From the NCBI GenBank assembly GCA_016872915.1, contig VGYQ01000010.1, forward strand, positions 1 through 49,475: 49,475 bases of DNA. The letters are read 5' to 3'. A program made the position numbers and the translations under genes. The DNA comes from Planctomycetota bacterium (GTDB taxonomy: Bacteria; Planctomycetota; Phycisphaerae; Phycisphaerales; SM1A02). Shown here in pieces: positions 41,941 through 49,475 of this stretch (the stretch's first letter is position 1; each line of letters opens with the position of its first letter). Under the pieces are notes generated by a model, which was not told the origin of the DNA, ran no database searches, and saw only the letters and a list, made by a program, of their open reading frames with translations.

Positions 41941-44900
41941 ATGGGTCTGTTCACACGTGCGAAGCCTGCGCCGAAGACGGCGCTGGCACCCCAAAATCGT
42001 CCTGCCGTTGCGCAGCAGCACACGCACTCCACTGCGGAGAGTGGAAATCCTGTTCCGCTGCTTGGCGATTCGGCACTGGAGCGTCGCGCGCAAGAGAACG
42101 CACTCCGCATCCTCACAAGTGCTCGAAGCAGCAGCGACGGAATGCTGTCGGCGGCATTTTGGTCGGACAAGCTGATGGCGTGGTCCATGCGTGATCCGGA
42201 CTTTAAAGTCCAGCTCTTTCACTTCGTCGACTGCTTTCCCGCGCTGCGCAACTCAGACTCGATCTACGAGCATCTCGTCGACTTCATGTCCAAGCCAGGA
42301 CTCTCCCTACCACCGGGCATGGACTTTGGTCTCAAGGCGGGCGGACTGGCAAAGGGGCTGGTTGCCCGCACCATGTCCTCGCAGATCGAGTCGATGGCCG
42401 GCAAGTTCATCGCTGGAACCGATGCAAACAGCGCGCTCCCGACCCTGCGGTCTCTGTGGGATCGCGGTCTTGCCTTCAGTGTCGACCTCCTTGGCGAAGC
42501 ATGCCTCAGCGACTCGGAGGCTGCGGCGTACCGCGCCAAGTACGCCGATCTCTTGGAGCAATTGCCGAGCGCAGTCGCTGCATGGCCTGCGCAAGCCGCA
42601 CTCGAGCGCGATCATCTTGGCCCGATCCCGCGCACCAACGTATCGATCAAGATCTCCTCGCTCTTTGCCCGCACGGATCCCATTGACACCGAGGGATCGA
42701 TCCGAGGGTTGGAAGAGGCACTGCTGCCGTTGCTAGAGTCGGCTGCTCGGCGCGGCGTCTTCGTCAACTTCGATATGGAGCAACAGTCCCTGAAGGATCT
42801 GACGCTCGAACTCTTTATGCGCTGCTGCGAGCGCGTTCCCTTTGAAGCAGGCATCGCCATGCAGGCGTACCTGCGAAGCGGCGAGTCTGATGCGCAGCGT
42901 CTGATCGATTGGGCACGTCGCACCAACCGCGTGGTGACAGTTCGCCTCGTGAAGGGCGCCTACTGGGATTCACAGACCATCCTCTCCGAGCAGCATGGAT
43001 GGCCAAATCCATGTTGGAGTTTCAAACGCGATACCGATGCGTGTTTTGAACGCATGGCGGCCCGCTTCATCGAAGCGACTCCGAAGACGGCCGGCAGTGG
43101 TGGAACCCGTCTCGCACTGGGCTCACACAACGCACGGTCGATCGGGGCGGCGCTGGCGCTTTTGGAGAGGCATGGGCTGCCACGTGAGGCGATCGAGTTA
43201 CAGATGCTGCACGGCATGGCCGATGCGCTCAAAGGTGCCTGCATCAAGGAAGGTCTTCGCGTACGCGAGTACCTGCCCGTCGGCGAGATGATCCCGGGCA
43301 TGGCATACCTGGTCCGTCGTCTTCTGGAGAACACCAGCAACGAGAGCTGGTTGCGTTCGGGGTTCGCGGATGCGGCCGATGACAGTCAACTGGTCGCGAC
43401 GCCGCACCGCTCGGCGGGTGCCGGCGCGGGCAGCGATGACGGGCTGCTGCGCGTGCGCGGTTCGGCCGAGCGACATGCGCTCAGCAGTGCACACTCGGAC
43501 GTTGCGGACGGACTGCCATTCTTCACCGAGCCGATGCGCGACTTCTCGGATGCTGCCACGCGGAGAACATTTGCGGCAGCAGTTCAGACAGCGCGCGTGC
43601 CAAGCGTTGCCAATGACACCACGGTCGAACAGGCGCGCACGTCGCTCGCCCGTCTGCACGCTGGGTTCCCGGCCTGGCGCGAGACACCGCTCGCCCAGCG
43701 CGCCGCAGTCTTGATTCGCGCTGCTGCCGCTCTGCGCGCACGGCGCGACGAACTTTCAGGCGTCATCATCCGTGAGTCTGGCAAGACATGGCGCGAGGCG
43801 GACGGCGATGTCTGCGAAGCAATCGACTTCTGTGAGTACTACGCACGCGAGGCTGCGCACCTCTTCCACCCGCGGCGGCTTGGCCTCTTCACGGGCGAAC
43901 TGAATCAGGAGTGGCATCAACCCCGTGGCGTCGCGGTCGTCATCAGCCCGTGGAACTTCCCGCTCGCGATCTGTTGCGGGATGACCGTTGCAGCGCTTGT
44001 CACTGGCAACACTGTGGCAGTCAAGCCGGCGGAGCAGACGCCCGGCATCGCGCGAATCCTTTGCGACATCCTGTGGACCGCGGGTGCACCGCGCGACGCG
44101 CTGGCATTCCTGCCAGGCCCTGGCGAAACCGTGGGCGCGGAACTCGTTCGTGATCCGCGCGTGGCGATCATCGCATTCACAGGATCGAAGGCAGTCGGGC
44201 TGGACATCATTGCTGCCGCCGGGCAGACGCCGCACACGCAGGGGTTCGTGAAGAAGGTGATCTGCGAGATGGGTGGCAAGAATGCCATCATCGTCGACGA
44301 AAGTGCGGATCTTGATGAGGCGGTACTCGGCGTTCGTCAGTCTGCGTTTGGATTCTCTGGGCAGAAGTGCTCAGCCTGCAGCCGCGCCATCGTGGTCGGG
44401 TCAGCCCTCGAACCGTTCCTGCACCGACTTGTCGATGCGACGAAAACGCTCACGGTTGGCGATCCCCTACTGCCTGGAACGGACATCGGACCGGTCATCG
44501 ACGAAGAAGCGGCACGTCGCATCCGTGCTGCGATTGAGTCAGCAAGCCGCGAGGGTCGAATTGCAGTACAGGTGTCCGTCCCGGACGGACTCGAGGCTCG
44601 AGTCGGAAAGCCCTTCATCGGACCAACCATCGTTCAAGATGTCCGCGCTGATCATCGCATCGCGCAAGATGAAATCTTCGGTCCCGTACTCGCCGTCATT
44701 CACGCACGCGACTTTACGGAAGCGCTCTCCATTGCCAACGAAAGCGACTACAAACTGACGGGCGGGGTGTACAGCCGAAGACCATCGCACCTGGACCGAG
44801 CGCGTCGCGAGTTCCGTGTGGGCAACCTCTATCTCAACCGCGGAATCACGGGCGCGCTCGTCGGACGGCAACCCTTTGGTGGCTTCGGCATGAGTGGGGT

Positions 44901-45003
44901 CGGAAGCAAGGCCGGCGGGGCGCAGTATCTCCTTCAATTCGTCGAGCCACGGAGCGTCTGCGAAAACACGATGCGCCGTGGCTTCGCACCGGGCCTGACC
45001 TGA
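41941..45003 (+). CDS. putA: Bifunctional proline dehydrogenase / delta-1-pyrroline-5-carboxylate dehydrogenase
   Basis: PutA oxidises proline to glutamate in two steps joined in one chain. The 1,020-residue protein has an FAD-dependent proline dehydrogenase barrel (about 70-460): NVSIKISSLF, VTVRLVKGAYWDSQ, GSHNARSI and EYLPVGEMIPGMAYLVRRLL. An aldehyde dehydrogenase half (about 530-1010) follows with SPWNFPLAI, FTGSKAVG, EMGGKNAII and the catalytic Cys810 in GQKCSACSRA. There is no N-terminal ribbon-helix-helix domain, so it is not an autorepressor PutA. The ATG at 41941 is chosen because homology and a -10-like box precede it and the longer frame overlaps the glycosyltransferase gene. The linker at about 465-520 is Ala/Gly/Ser-rich. 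It converges on comM. Confidence 0.96.
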   Translation: MGLFTRAKPAPKTALAPQNRPAVAQQHTHSTAESGNPVPLLGDSALERRAQENALRILTSARSSSDGMLSAAFWSDKLMAWSMRDPDFKVQLFHFVDCFPALRNSDSIYEHLVDFMSKPGLSLPPGMDFGLKAGGLAKGLVARTMSSQIESMAGKFIAGTDANSALPTLRSLWDRGLAFSVDLLGEACLSDSEAAAYRAKYADLLEQLPSAVAAWPAQAALERDHLGPIPRTNVSIKISSLFARTDPIDTEGSIRGLEEALLPLLESAARRGVFVNFDMEQQSLKDLTLELFMRCCERVPFEAGIAMQAYLRSGESDAQRLIDWARRTNRVVTVRLVKGAYWDSQTILSEQHGWPNPCWSFKRDTDACFERMAARFIEATPKTAGSGGTRLALGSHNARSIGAALALLERHGLPREAIELQMLHGMADALKGACIKEGLRVREYLPVGEMIPGMAYLVRRLLENTSNESWLRSGFADAADDSQLVATPHRSAGAGAGSDDGLLRVRGSAERHALSSAHSDVADGLPFFTEPMRDFSDAATRRTFAAAVQTARVPSVANDTTVEQARTSLARLHAGFPAWRETPLAQRAAVLIRAAAALRARRDELSGVIIRESGKTWREADGDVCEAIDFCEYYAREAAHLFHPRRLGLFTGELNQEWHQPRGVAVVISPWNFPLAICCGMTVAALVTGNTVAVKPAEQTPGIARILCDILWTAGAPRDALAFLPGPGETVGAELVRDPRVAIIAFTGSKAVGLDIIAAAGQTPHTQGFVKKVICEMGGKNAIIVDESADLDEAVLGVRQSAFGFSGQKCSACSRAIVVGSALEPFLHRLVDATKTLTVGDPLLPGTDIGPVIDEEAARRIRAAIESASREGRIAVQVSVPDGLEARVGKPFIGPTIVQDVRADHRIAQDEIFGPVLAVIHARDFTEALSIANESDYKLTGGVYSRRPSHLDRARREFRVGNLYLNRGITGALVGRQPFGGFGMSGVGSKAGGAQYLLQFVEPRSVCENTMRRGFAPGLT

Positions 45004-45026
45004 CGACGGGCAGACACATTCGGGCA

Positions 45027-46610
45027 TCAACCTACGCCGAGTGCGCGGTACTGCAGCGCCTCCGACACATCTTCTGCGTGTATCTCCGAGTGTGCGTTGA
45101 GATCGGCGATGGTCATGGCAACACGGCGAATCTTGTCGTACGCACGCGCACTCAGAGCGAGTTCATCGAGCCCATGTGAAAGCAAGTGCAGAGCCGCACT
45201 GTCGAGTCGGCAGACCCGGTCGAGCAGTTCACCCGGAAGCCGCGCGTTTGGCAGGGCTCCCTGGCGCGCCCTTGCACGGGCGCGGGCCTGCAGCACCTGC
45301 GCCAAGAGTGACGCGCTGTCTGCGCCCGGTTTCGCGCGCGCCAGATCGCGCGCGCCCACGCGCCGAACCTCCACATGGAGGTCGATTCGGTCGAGCACTG
45401 GCCCAGAGAGCCGTCCGAGATACTCGCCCATCAGCCGTGCCCCTCGAACGCCGCCGAGACGATCTCCCTGCGCAGATGGATTCATCGCTGCGACAAGCAT
45501 CGCTGCCGCAGGCCATCGAATACTTCCGCTTGCGCGTGCAATCGACACTTCGCCACCCTCGAGCGGCTCGCGCAGCGATTCGAGTACATCGCGGCGGAAC
45601 TCTGGCAACTCATCGAGAAAGAGAATGCCATGGTGTGCAAGCGTGATCTCGCCGGGCCGCCCATGCGGTCCGCCACCAATGATGGCCGTAGCGCTCGCGC
45701 CGTGGTGCGGGGCACGGACGGGTCGAGCCACATCCAATCGGCCCGCACGCAACCGCCCATCCATGCCGACACCGGCACACGAGGAGATTCGCAGAACTTC
45801 CAGCGCTTCCTCGGGCAGCAGCGGCGGCAGGATGCCGGCGAGCGCACGAGCGAGCATGGTTTTCCCGCAGCCGGCGGGACCGAGCATCAGCACATTGTGC
45901 CCACCCGCTGCCGCGATCAACATCGCGCGCTTGGCGGTGGATTGCCCCTTGATCTCGCGAAAGTCAACGGGTGCGAGACCAGTCGGAGGGGCGGCGTCCC
46001 CCGCCGCCTCCCCTCCAACATGGTCCTCGCTGTCGCATCCCTGCCCCTGTTGGATGAACAGCGAATCTCCGCCAAGCGGAGACCGTTCCCCCCGAAAGAA
46101 GTTCACAGCATCAACGAGTGTCTCCACCGCAGCGACTCTGCTCTTTGGAACGAGCCTCGCCTCGCGCGCATTCTCGGCCGGGAGCAGAATGCCTCGACCG
46201 ACATCGCGTGCCATGAGGGCCGCACTCACTGCACCGCGCACGGCGCGCACCCGCCCATCGAGCGCCAGTTCGCCTGCCACCAGCCATTGCTCCGAATCAA
46301 ACGTGGCTCCACGACGAGCATCCGCAGAGCCGGCCGCACACAACAGGCCAAGTGCGATCGGCAAGTCATACACCGCCCCCTCTTTGCGGGTCCCCGCCGG
46401 CGCGAGGTTCACAACGGCATGATGCCTCGGTACTTCAAATCCTGAACTCTCGATCGCGCGTCGAACGCGTTCGACGGATTCTCGAATCGCCGCATCCGGG
46501 AGTCCCACCACGGCAATCTGCGGCAGCCCATGTGCAGACAGATGGACTTCCACCTCGCACGGGCTTGCGTCGATGCCTCGCAGCATGAAGGAATGGATCC
46601 TTGCCTGCAC
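45027..46610 (-). CDS. comM: YifB/ComM-family Mg-chelatase-like AAA+ ATPase
   Basis: ComM is a hexameric helicase that promotes branch migration during recombination of taken-up DNA; in species without competence its role is less clear. The 527-residue protein has an N-terminal Lon-protease-like/S5-fold domain (1-170), a variable linker (about 175-215), a Walker A motif at 244-251 (GPAGCGKT), and Walker B-like GILFLDELPEF. The arginine-finger part and a C-terminal Mg-chelatase subdomain (about 425-520) complete it. The GTG at 46610 is the natural start (VQARIHSFMLRGIDA) in line with family N-termini. On the minus strand TAGCGT lies eight bases before it. It is divergent from the TauE-type exporter gene across 71 bases. 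Confidence 0.93.
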   Translation of the reverse strand: MQARIHSFMLRGIDASPCEVEVHLSAHGLPQIAVVGLPDAAIRESVERVRRAIESSGFEVPRHHAVVNLAPAGTRKEGAVYDLPIALGLLCAAGSADARRGATFDSEQWLVAGELALDGRVRAVRGAVSAALMARDVGRGILLPAENAREARLVPKSRVAAVETLVDAVNFFRGERSPLGGDSLFIQQGQGCDSEDHVGGEAAGDAAPPTGLAPVDFREIKGQSTAKRAMLIAAAGGHNVLMLGPAGCGKTMLARALAGILPPLLPEEALEVLRISSCAGVGMDGRLRAGRLDVARPVRAPHHGASATAIIGGGPHGRPGEITLAHHGILFLDELPEFRRDVLESLREPLEGGEVSIARASGSIRWPAAAMLVAAMNPSAQGDRLGGVRGARLMGEYLGRLSGPVLDRIDLHVEVRRVGARDLARAKPGADSASLLAQVLQARARARARQGALPNARLPGELLDRVCRLDSAALHLLSHGLDELALSARAYDKIRRVAMTIADLNAHSEIHAEDVSEALQYRALGVG

Positions 46611-46665
46611 AGGATCGCACGCTATGCAGCCGCGGTGCCACGCCCATAAACACGCCCTTTTTTCG

Positions 46666-46671
46666 TATCCT
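46666..46671 (+). promoter_or_regulatory. Possible -10 box (TATCCT) for the TauE-type gene
   Basis: TATCCT ends ten bases before the ATG at 46682, within the 71-base divergent gap with comM. The surrounding T-rich stretch CCCTTTTTTCG may help melting. No ribosome binding site is apparent. Confidence 0.4.
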
Positions 46672-46681
46672 CGACCCGCCT

Positions 46682-47482
46682 ATGGAAGTCACGGTCGCCA
46701 CCACACTCGCTATCGGGCTCGCGGGCGGCCTTCTCGGTGGCCTGATGGGACTTGGCGGCGGCGTCATCATGATCCCGCTGCTCACGGTGACTTCGGGCAG
46801 CCAACCGTACCTCTACCAGTCGGCATCTCTGCTCGCGGCTGTCGCGGTCAGCCTTGGCAGCATCCCCCGCCATGTGCGATCTGGCCTGGTCAATCGACCA
46901 TTTGTTCTGCGGTCTTTGCCATGTTCCATCGCCACCACCATCGCGAGCGCACTCACAGCTGCGCTTCTGCCCAATCAGCATCTGCTCGAGGTGAGCTTCG
47001 CCATCTTCCTCGCTGTGATCGGCATCGGCGAGCTTGGCGGTTTTGTCCGACGCACGACCGGAGCGACGGATTCCTCGCCCATTCAAAACACGTGGCTCCG
47101 TGCATCAGCCGTCGGAGGATGCATGGGAACGCTCTGTGGACTGCTTGGTGTTGGTGGTGGAGTCATTGCACTTCCGATGATCCGTGTACTCACTGGCTTT
47201 GATATGCGGACGACCGTTGCAACGGCGGCCGTGCTCATCTTGCCCACCGTGATCGTCGGTGGGCTCATGCGCCTTGCCGCAGTGCAACACACCACGAGTG
47301 TCGACGGGCAACCCATGACGGCGTGGGCGATCCTTTCTCTGGCACTTCTGCTTTCGCCCGGCTGCCTGATTGGTGGCGTGCTCGGCGCCACATGGGCGCA
47401 TCACCTTCGAAACTCCATACTCGAGAGAGCATTCGGCATACTCTGCCTCGGCTTGTCTGCAAAAATGTCCGGACTGTTCTGA
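46682..47482 (+). CDS. TauE/SafE-family sulfite/anion exporter
   Basis: The 266-residue inner-membrane protein has about eight hydrophobic helices. Two similar glycine-rich repeats, GLMGLGGGVIMIPLLT near residue 20 and GLLGVGGGVIALPMI near 160, reveal the internal duplication typical of the TauE/SafE family. Members move sulfite, sulfoacetate or other small anions; the substrate here is not evident. I start at the ATG at 46682, where the first helix begins; an upstream in-frame ATG at 46601 runs antisense to comM and adds a non-hydrophobic tail. Its stop overlaps the next gene by one base (TGATG), so it is probably co-translated with the TVP38 protein. Confidence 0.88.
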   Translation: MEVTVATTLAIGLAGGLLGGLMGLGGGVIMIPLLTVTSGSQPYLYQSASLLAAVAVSLGSIPRHVRSGLVNRPFVLRSLPCSIATTIASALTAALLPNQHLLEVSFAIFLAVIGIGELGGFVRRTTGATDSSPIQNTWLRASAVGGCMGTLCGLLGVGGGVIALPMIRVLTGFDMRTTVATAAVLILPTVIVGGLMRLAAVQHTTSVDGQPMTAWAILSLALLLSPGCLIGGVLGATWAHHLRNSILERAFGILCLGLSAKMSGLF

Positions 47483-48228
47483 TGAGCGATGCCACCTCTC
47501 CCGCGGATTCTGCACCGAAAGCCCCTCGCTCATCGCGCACGCCGTGGCTCGTGGTCCTCGCCGCAGCGTGGATCATTATCCCCATTGTGCTCGGCATCAC
47601 GCTACTGACGCAGGTCGCTCCTGCCTCGCAATGGCTTCACGAACACCCGGACATCGCCGCGGCGACATGCGTTGCCGTCTTGGCATTCACCACAGGCTTC
47701 GGATTGCTCCCCCCGTACGTGCAGTCCATCATCGCCGGATGGGCGCTTGGTGCTGTGGTGGGAACCGCCACCGTACTGGTCGGGCTGCTCGGTGGTGCAA
47801 CGATCGGATTCTTTGTGGCGCGCGCACTGAGCGGCGATGCGCTGATGCGGCACATTGCATCGAATCCGCGCGCAAAGACGATTCACCACGCGCTCGTCGA
47901 GGCGAAGCAGCGCCGTACCTTCCTGCTGATTCTGTTGCTGCGGCTTCCACCCAACTCCCCCTTTGCTCTCTTCAATCTTGCGATGGGTGCGGCTCGGGTG
48001 CGCTACGGACCGATGATCGCTGCGACCGCCATCGGCATGCTGCCGCGTACTGCGTTTCTCTGCTCCGCGGCAGCTGCAGCTGCCGCCACCGGAGCACAGG
48101 ACATTCAGGATCTCGTGCGCCGCCAAAGCTGGCCTTGGCTGATCGTTGGTCTTGCCAGTTTCATTGTGGCGCTGCTCATCATCCGAGTGCTTGCACAACG
48201 CGCACTCCGCGCCGCGGGGCTCGCCTGA
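47482..48228 (+). CDS. TVP38/TMEM64-family (DedA-like) membrane protein
   Basis: The 248-residue protein has a cytoplasmic N-terminus of about 20 residues, then five or six membrane segments: WLVVLAAAWIIIPIVLGITL, AATCVAVLAFTTGFGLLP, AGWALGAVVGTATVLVGLLG, LILLLRLPPNSPFALFNLAMG, GMLPRTAFLCSAAAAA and LIVGLASFIVALLIIRVL. The conserved SNARE-associated/VTT features include RLPPNSPFALFN and GAARVRYG. Family members are linked to lipid scrambling or envelope maintenance; the exact function is unknown. The start overlaps the stop of the exporter gene by one base. Overall charge pattern fits an integral inner-membrane protein. Confidence 0.88.
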   Translation: MSDATSPADSAPKAPRSSRTPWLVVLAAAWIIIPIVLGITLLTQVAPASQWLHEHPDIAAATCVAVLAFTTGFGLLPPYVQSIIAGWALGAVVGTATVLVGLLGGATIGFFVARALSGDALMRHIASNPRAKTIHHALVEAKQRRTFLLILLLRLPPNSPFALFNLAMGAARVRYGPMIAATAIGMLPRTAFLCSAAAAAAATGAQDIQDLVRRQSWPWLIVGLASFIVALLIIRVLAQRALRAAGLA

Positions 48229-48253
48229 ACGGGGCACCCCCGGCTGCAATCGA

Positions 48254-48838
48254 TCAACTCGGCGGCTCCAGCGGCTTCTCCGTTGGCGACACGGGCGCTT
48301 CACTGGGCTGAACGCGCTGCTGCGGACTTGGGTCATGCGAAATCGGTGCCTCCAAGCCTCCCGTGGCTTCGACATTTGCCGCAGGCGGCGTCAGTCCATC
48401 ATGCATCGACGGATGCTGCGCAAGGCGTGCATCGATCTGGCGAAAGAACTGGTCGCTCTGCGAGAAGAAGGAACCGCCGCGCACTCGACCGCGCGGCTGC
48501 ATGATCACTCGCGGAATCCGATCACTGGCGTCTACTTCAATGCTGAACGACCAGATTTCCGTCTGGCGCCGCATCGCTTGCCCGTTCATCACGTCACGCT
48601 TGAGCTCTCGGTGAATCTCGATCTGATGCGTCGCCTCATCCACGAATACACCATTTTCCGTCACGAACCAATCGGTCAGTTCTGGTTGGCGCGCCGCCAG
48701 CACCGTCGCCGACCAGAGTTGCTGCTCACTGACACCGGGGTAGGCGCGCGACACGCTGCCAAGACGACAGCCGCCGAGCAGCGGCAACATCGCAAGCAGC
48801 ACACAGCCCCAGGCGCGCGCGGTCTTTGACGCGCTCAT
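48254..48838 (-). CDS. Predicted lipoprotein of unknown function
   Basis: The 194-residue protein has a good lipoprotein signal: basic start, hydrophobic core and the lipobox LGGC with Cys24. The ATG at 48838 is chosen because it lies one base after the yebC stop and gives this clean signal; an in-frame ATG further upstream would run into yebC. The mature part shows strands with Arg/Glu repeats (QIEIHRELKRDVMNGQAMRRQTEIWSFSIEVD, read in two pieces near 80-115), suggesting a small beta-rich domain. The last 65 residues are Pro/Glu/Ser-rich and likely disordered. I recognise no family. It may be an outer-membrane-linked protein transcribed with yebC. Confidence 0.75.
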   Translation of the reverse strand: MSASKTARAWGCVLLAMLPLLGGCRLGSVSRAYPGVSEQQLWSATVLAARQPELTDWFVTENGVFVDEATHQIEIHRELKRDVMNGQAMRRQTEIWSFSIEVDASDRIPRVIMQPRGRVRGGSFFSQSDQFFRQIDARLAQHPSMHDGLTPPAANVEATGGLEAPISHDPSPQQRVQPSEAPVSPTEKPLEPPS

Positions 48839-48839
48839 G

Positions 48840-49475
48840 TCAATCGGGGAATACGGCATTCGCATAAACCTTCTGTACATCATCCAGTTCCTCCAGTCCG
48901 TCGACGAGGGCTCGAATGCGCTCACCCAACACGGCGTCGACCGCCACCTCTACCTGCGGTAACCAAAGTACCTGAGCCTGCTCGAATGCGATACCAGCCC
49001 CCTCGAATGCATCGCGCAGGGCTGCAAGAGTCGGTGCAGGGCAGGTCAATTGCCACACGTCTTCATGTCCAACGACATCATCTGCCCCGGCATCAAGTCC
49101 GATTTCCATCACGCGCTCCTCCGAAAGCGTCTCGCGTGGAAGGATCACGACACCACACTGCCGAAACGAATGCGAGACGGATCCGTTCACGCCCAGATTA
49201 CCGCCATGCTTGTCAAACAGCGTGCGAACCTCAGGCGCCGTGCGATTGATGTTGGAGGTCAAGCATTCGACGACAAGCGCAACACCGCCGGGACCATACC
49301 CCTCATAGCGGATCGCCTGATACTCCTCGCCCTCGAGTGCGCCGCTGCCCTTCTTCACAGCCTTCTCGATCGTGTCGCGCGGCATGTTCACGCTGCGCGC
49401 TTCATCAATCGCCATGCGCAGCGATGCGTTGAAGCGCGGATCAGCGCCGCCCGTCCGTGCCGCAACGATGATCGC
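48840..49475 (-). CDS. yebC: YebC/PmpR-family protein, N-terminus cut by window edge
   Basis: The visible 211 residues contain the family hallmarks: AARTGGADPRFNASLR at the cut end, NMPRDTIEKAVKKG, then YEGYGPGGVALVVECLTSN and NRTAPEVRTLFDKHGG. After these come GSVSHSFRQCGVV and the C-terminal acidic segments GADDVVGHEDVW. About 35-40 N-terminal residues lie beyond the right edge. YebC-type proteins are DNA-binding regulators in some bacteria and ribosome-associated factors that help translate proline-rich stretches in others. The reading frame is open to the window end, so the internal ATG at 49415 is not the true start. It is upstream of the lipoprotein gene, probably in one transcript. Confidence 0.93.
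   Translation of the reverse strand, partial: AIIVAARTGGADPRFNASLRMAIDEARSVNMPRDTIEKAVKKGSGALEGEEYQAIRYEGYGPGGVALVVECLTSNINRTAPEVRTLFDKHGGNLGVNGSVSHSFRQCGVVILPRETLSEERVMEIGLDAGADDVVGHEDVWQLTCPAPTLAALRDAFEGAGIAFEQAQVLWLPQVEVAVDAVLGERIRALVDGLEELDDVQKVYANAVFPD

Noticed and set aside
45004-45026. Terminator between putA and comM
   Set aside because: The 23-base gap has no stable stem followed by a T-tract on either strand.
45097-46422. 441-codon plus-strand frame opposite comM
   Set aside because: Ser/Arg/Pro-rich antisense shadow of a conserved AAA+ gene.
1-49475. CRISPR arrays, tRNA, rRNA, insertion sequences, prophage or attachment sites
   Set aside because: No regularly spaced repeats, no cloverleaf-like or rRNA-like segments in the short gaps, and no transposase or integrase motifs were seen.

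Overview
The window looks like chromosomal DNA from a GC-rich, gene-dense Gram-negative-type bacterium, most likely a planctomycete of the Phycisphaerae type. This is inferred from the mix of genes: HpnC/D/E squalene synthesis, a large single-chain NAD-glutamate dehydrogenase, a GldA/GldFG/DUF4340 transporter set, several lipoproteins, and a secreted protein with a cytochrome-c-like cysteine/histidine motif. I see no phage, transposon, CRISPR array, rRNA or tRNA. Thirty-six protein genes fill almost all of the window, many with 1- or 4-base start/stop overlaps. No stretch over 300 bases lacks a gene.

Layout. 1-2145 (minus): ribF, nrnA and a lipoprotein with a heavy-metal-associated domain, cut by the window edge. 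2192-10297 (plus): NAD-glutamate dehydrogenase, a DUF4139 protein, a secreted CX4CH protein and a large helical lipoprotein. 10320-14701 (minus): hpnC-hpnD-hpnE-queG, facing away from ispH-rlmN (plus, 14757-17035). 17022-20507 (minus): a very large protein resembling indolepyruvate:ferredoxin oxidoreductase but lacking its cofactor motifs. 20538-28798: HAD phosphatase, a membrane-anchored protein, an RluD-type pseudouridine synthase, gpsA, a metal P-type ATPase, class I aldolase and an RNase HII-like protein. 28931-32229 (plus): fusA and ribD. 32217-37359 (minus): ABC ATPase, GldF-GldG fusion and DUF4340 protein. 37399-41890: GAF-receiver protein, prmC, an unknown small gene and a family 4 glycosyltransferase. 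41941-49475: putA, comM/yifB, a TauE-type exporter, a TVP38 protein, a lipoprotein and yebC (cut by the window edge).

How the genes fit together. PutA (proline to glutamate) and the glutamate dehydrogenase (glutamate to 2-oxoglutarate) form a catabolic path. IspH supplies isoprenoid precursors upstream of the divergently placed squalene genes, across a 55-base shared control region. RibD and RibF open and close the riboflavin/FAD path from separate loci. The translation and RNA genes (fusA, rlmN, rluD, prmC, queG, nrnA, RNase H-like) are scattered.

The most interesting signals are four. (1) A recurrent -10-like box of the TANNCT type lies 6-11 bases before the start codon of many first-in-operon genes that have no clear ribosome binding site, suggesting leaderless or near-leaderless transcripts. 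(2) The degenerate oxidoreductase-like protein keeps its domain order but not its cofactor motifs. (3) The fusA upstream region has a hairpin, two pairs of direct repeats and a good promoter. (4) Active-site variants occur in the P-type ATPase (CPG) and the RNase HII-like protein (DEDE).
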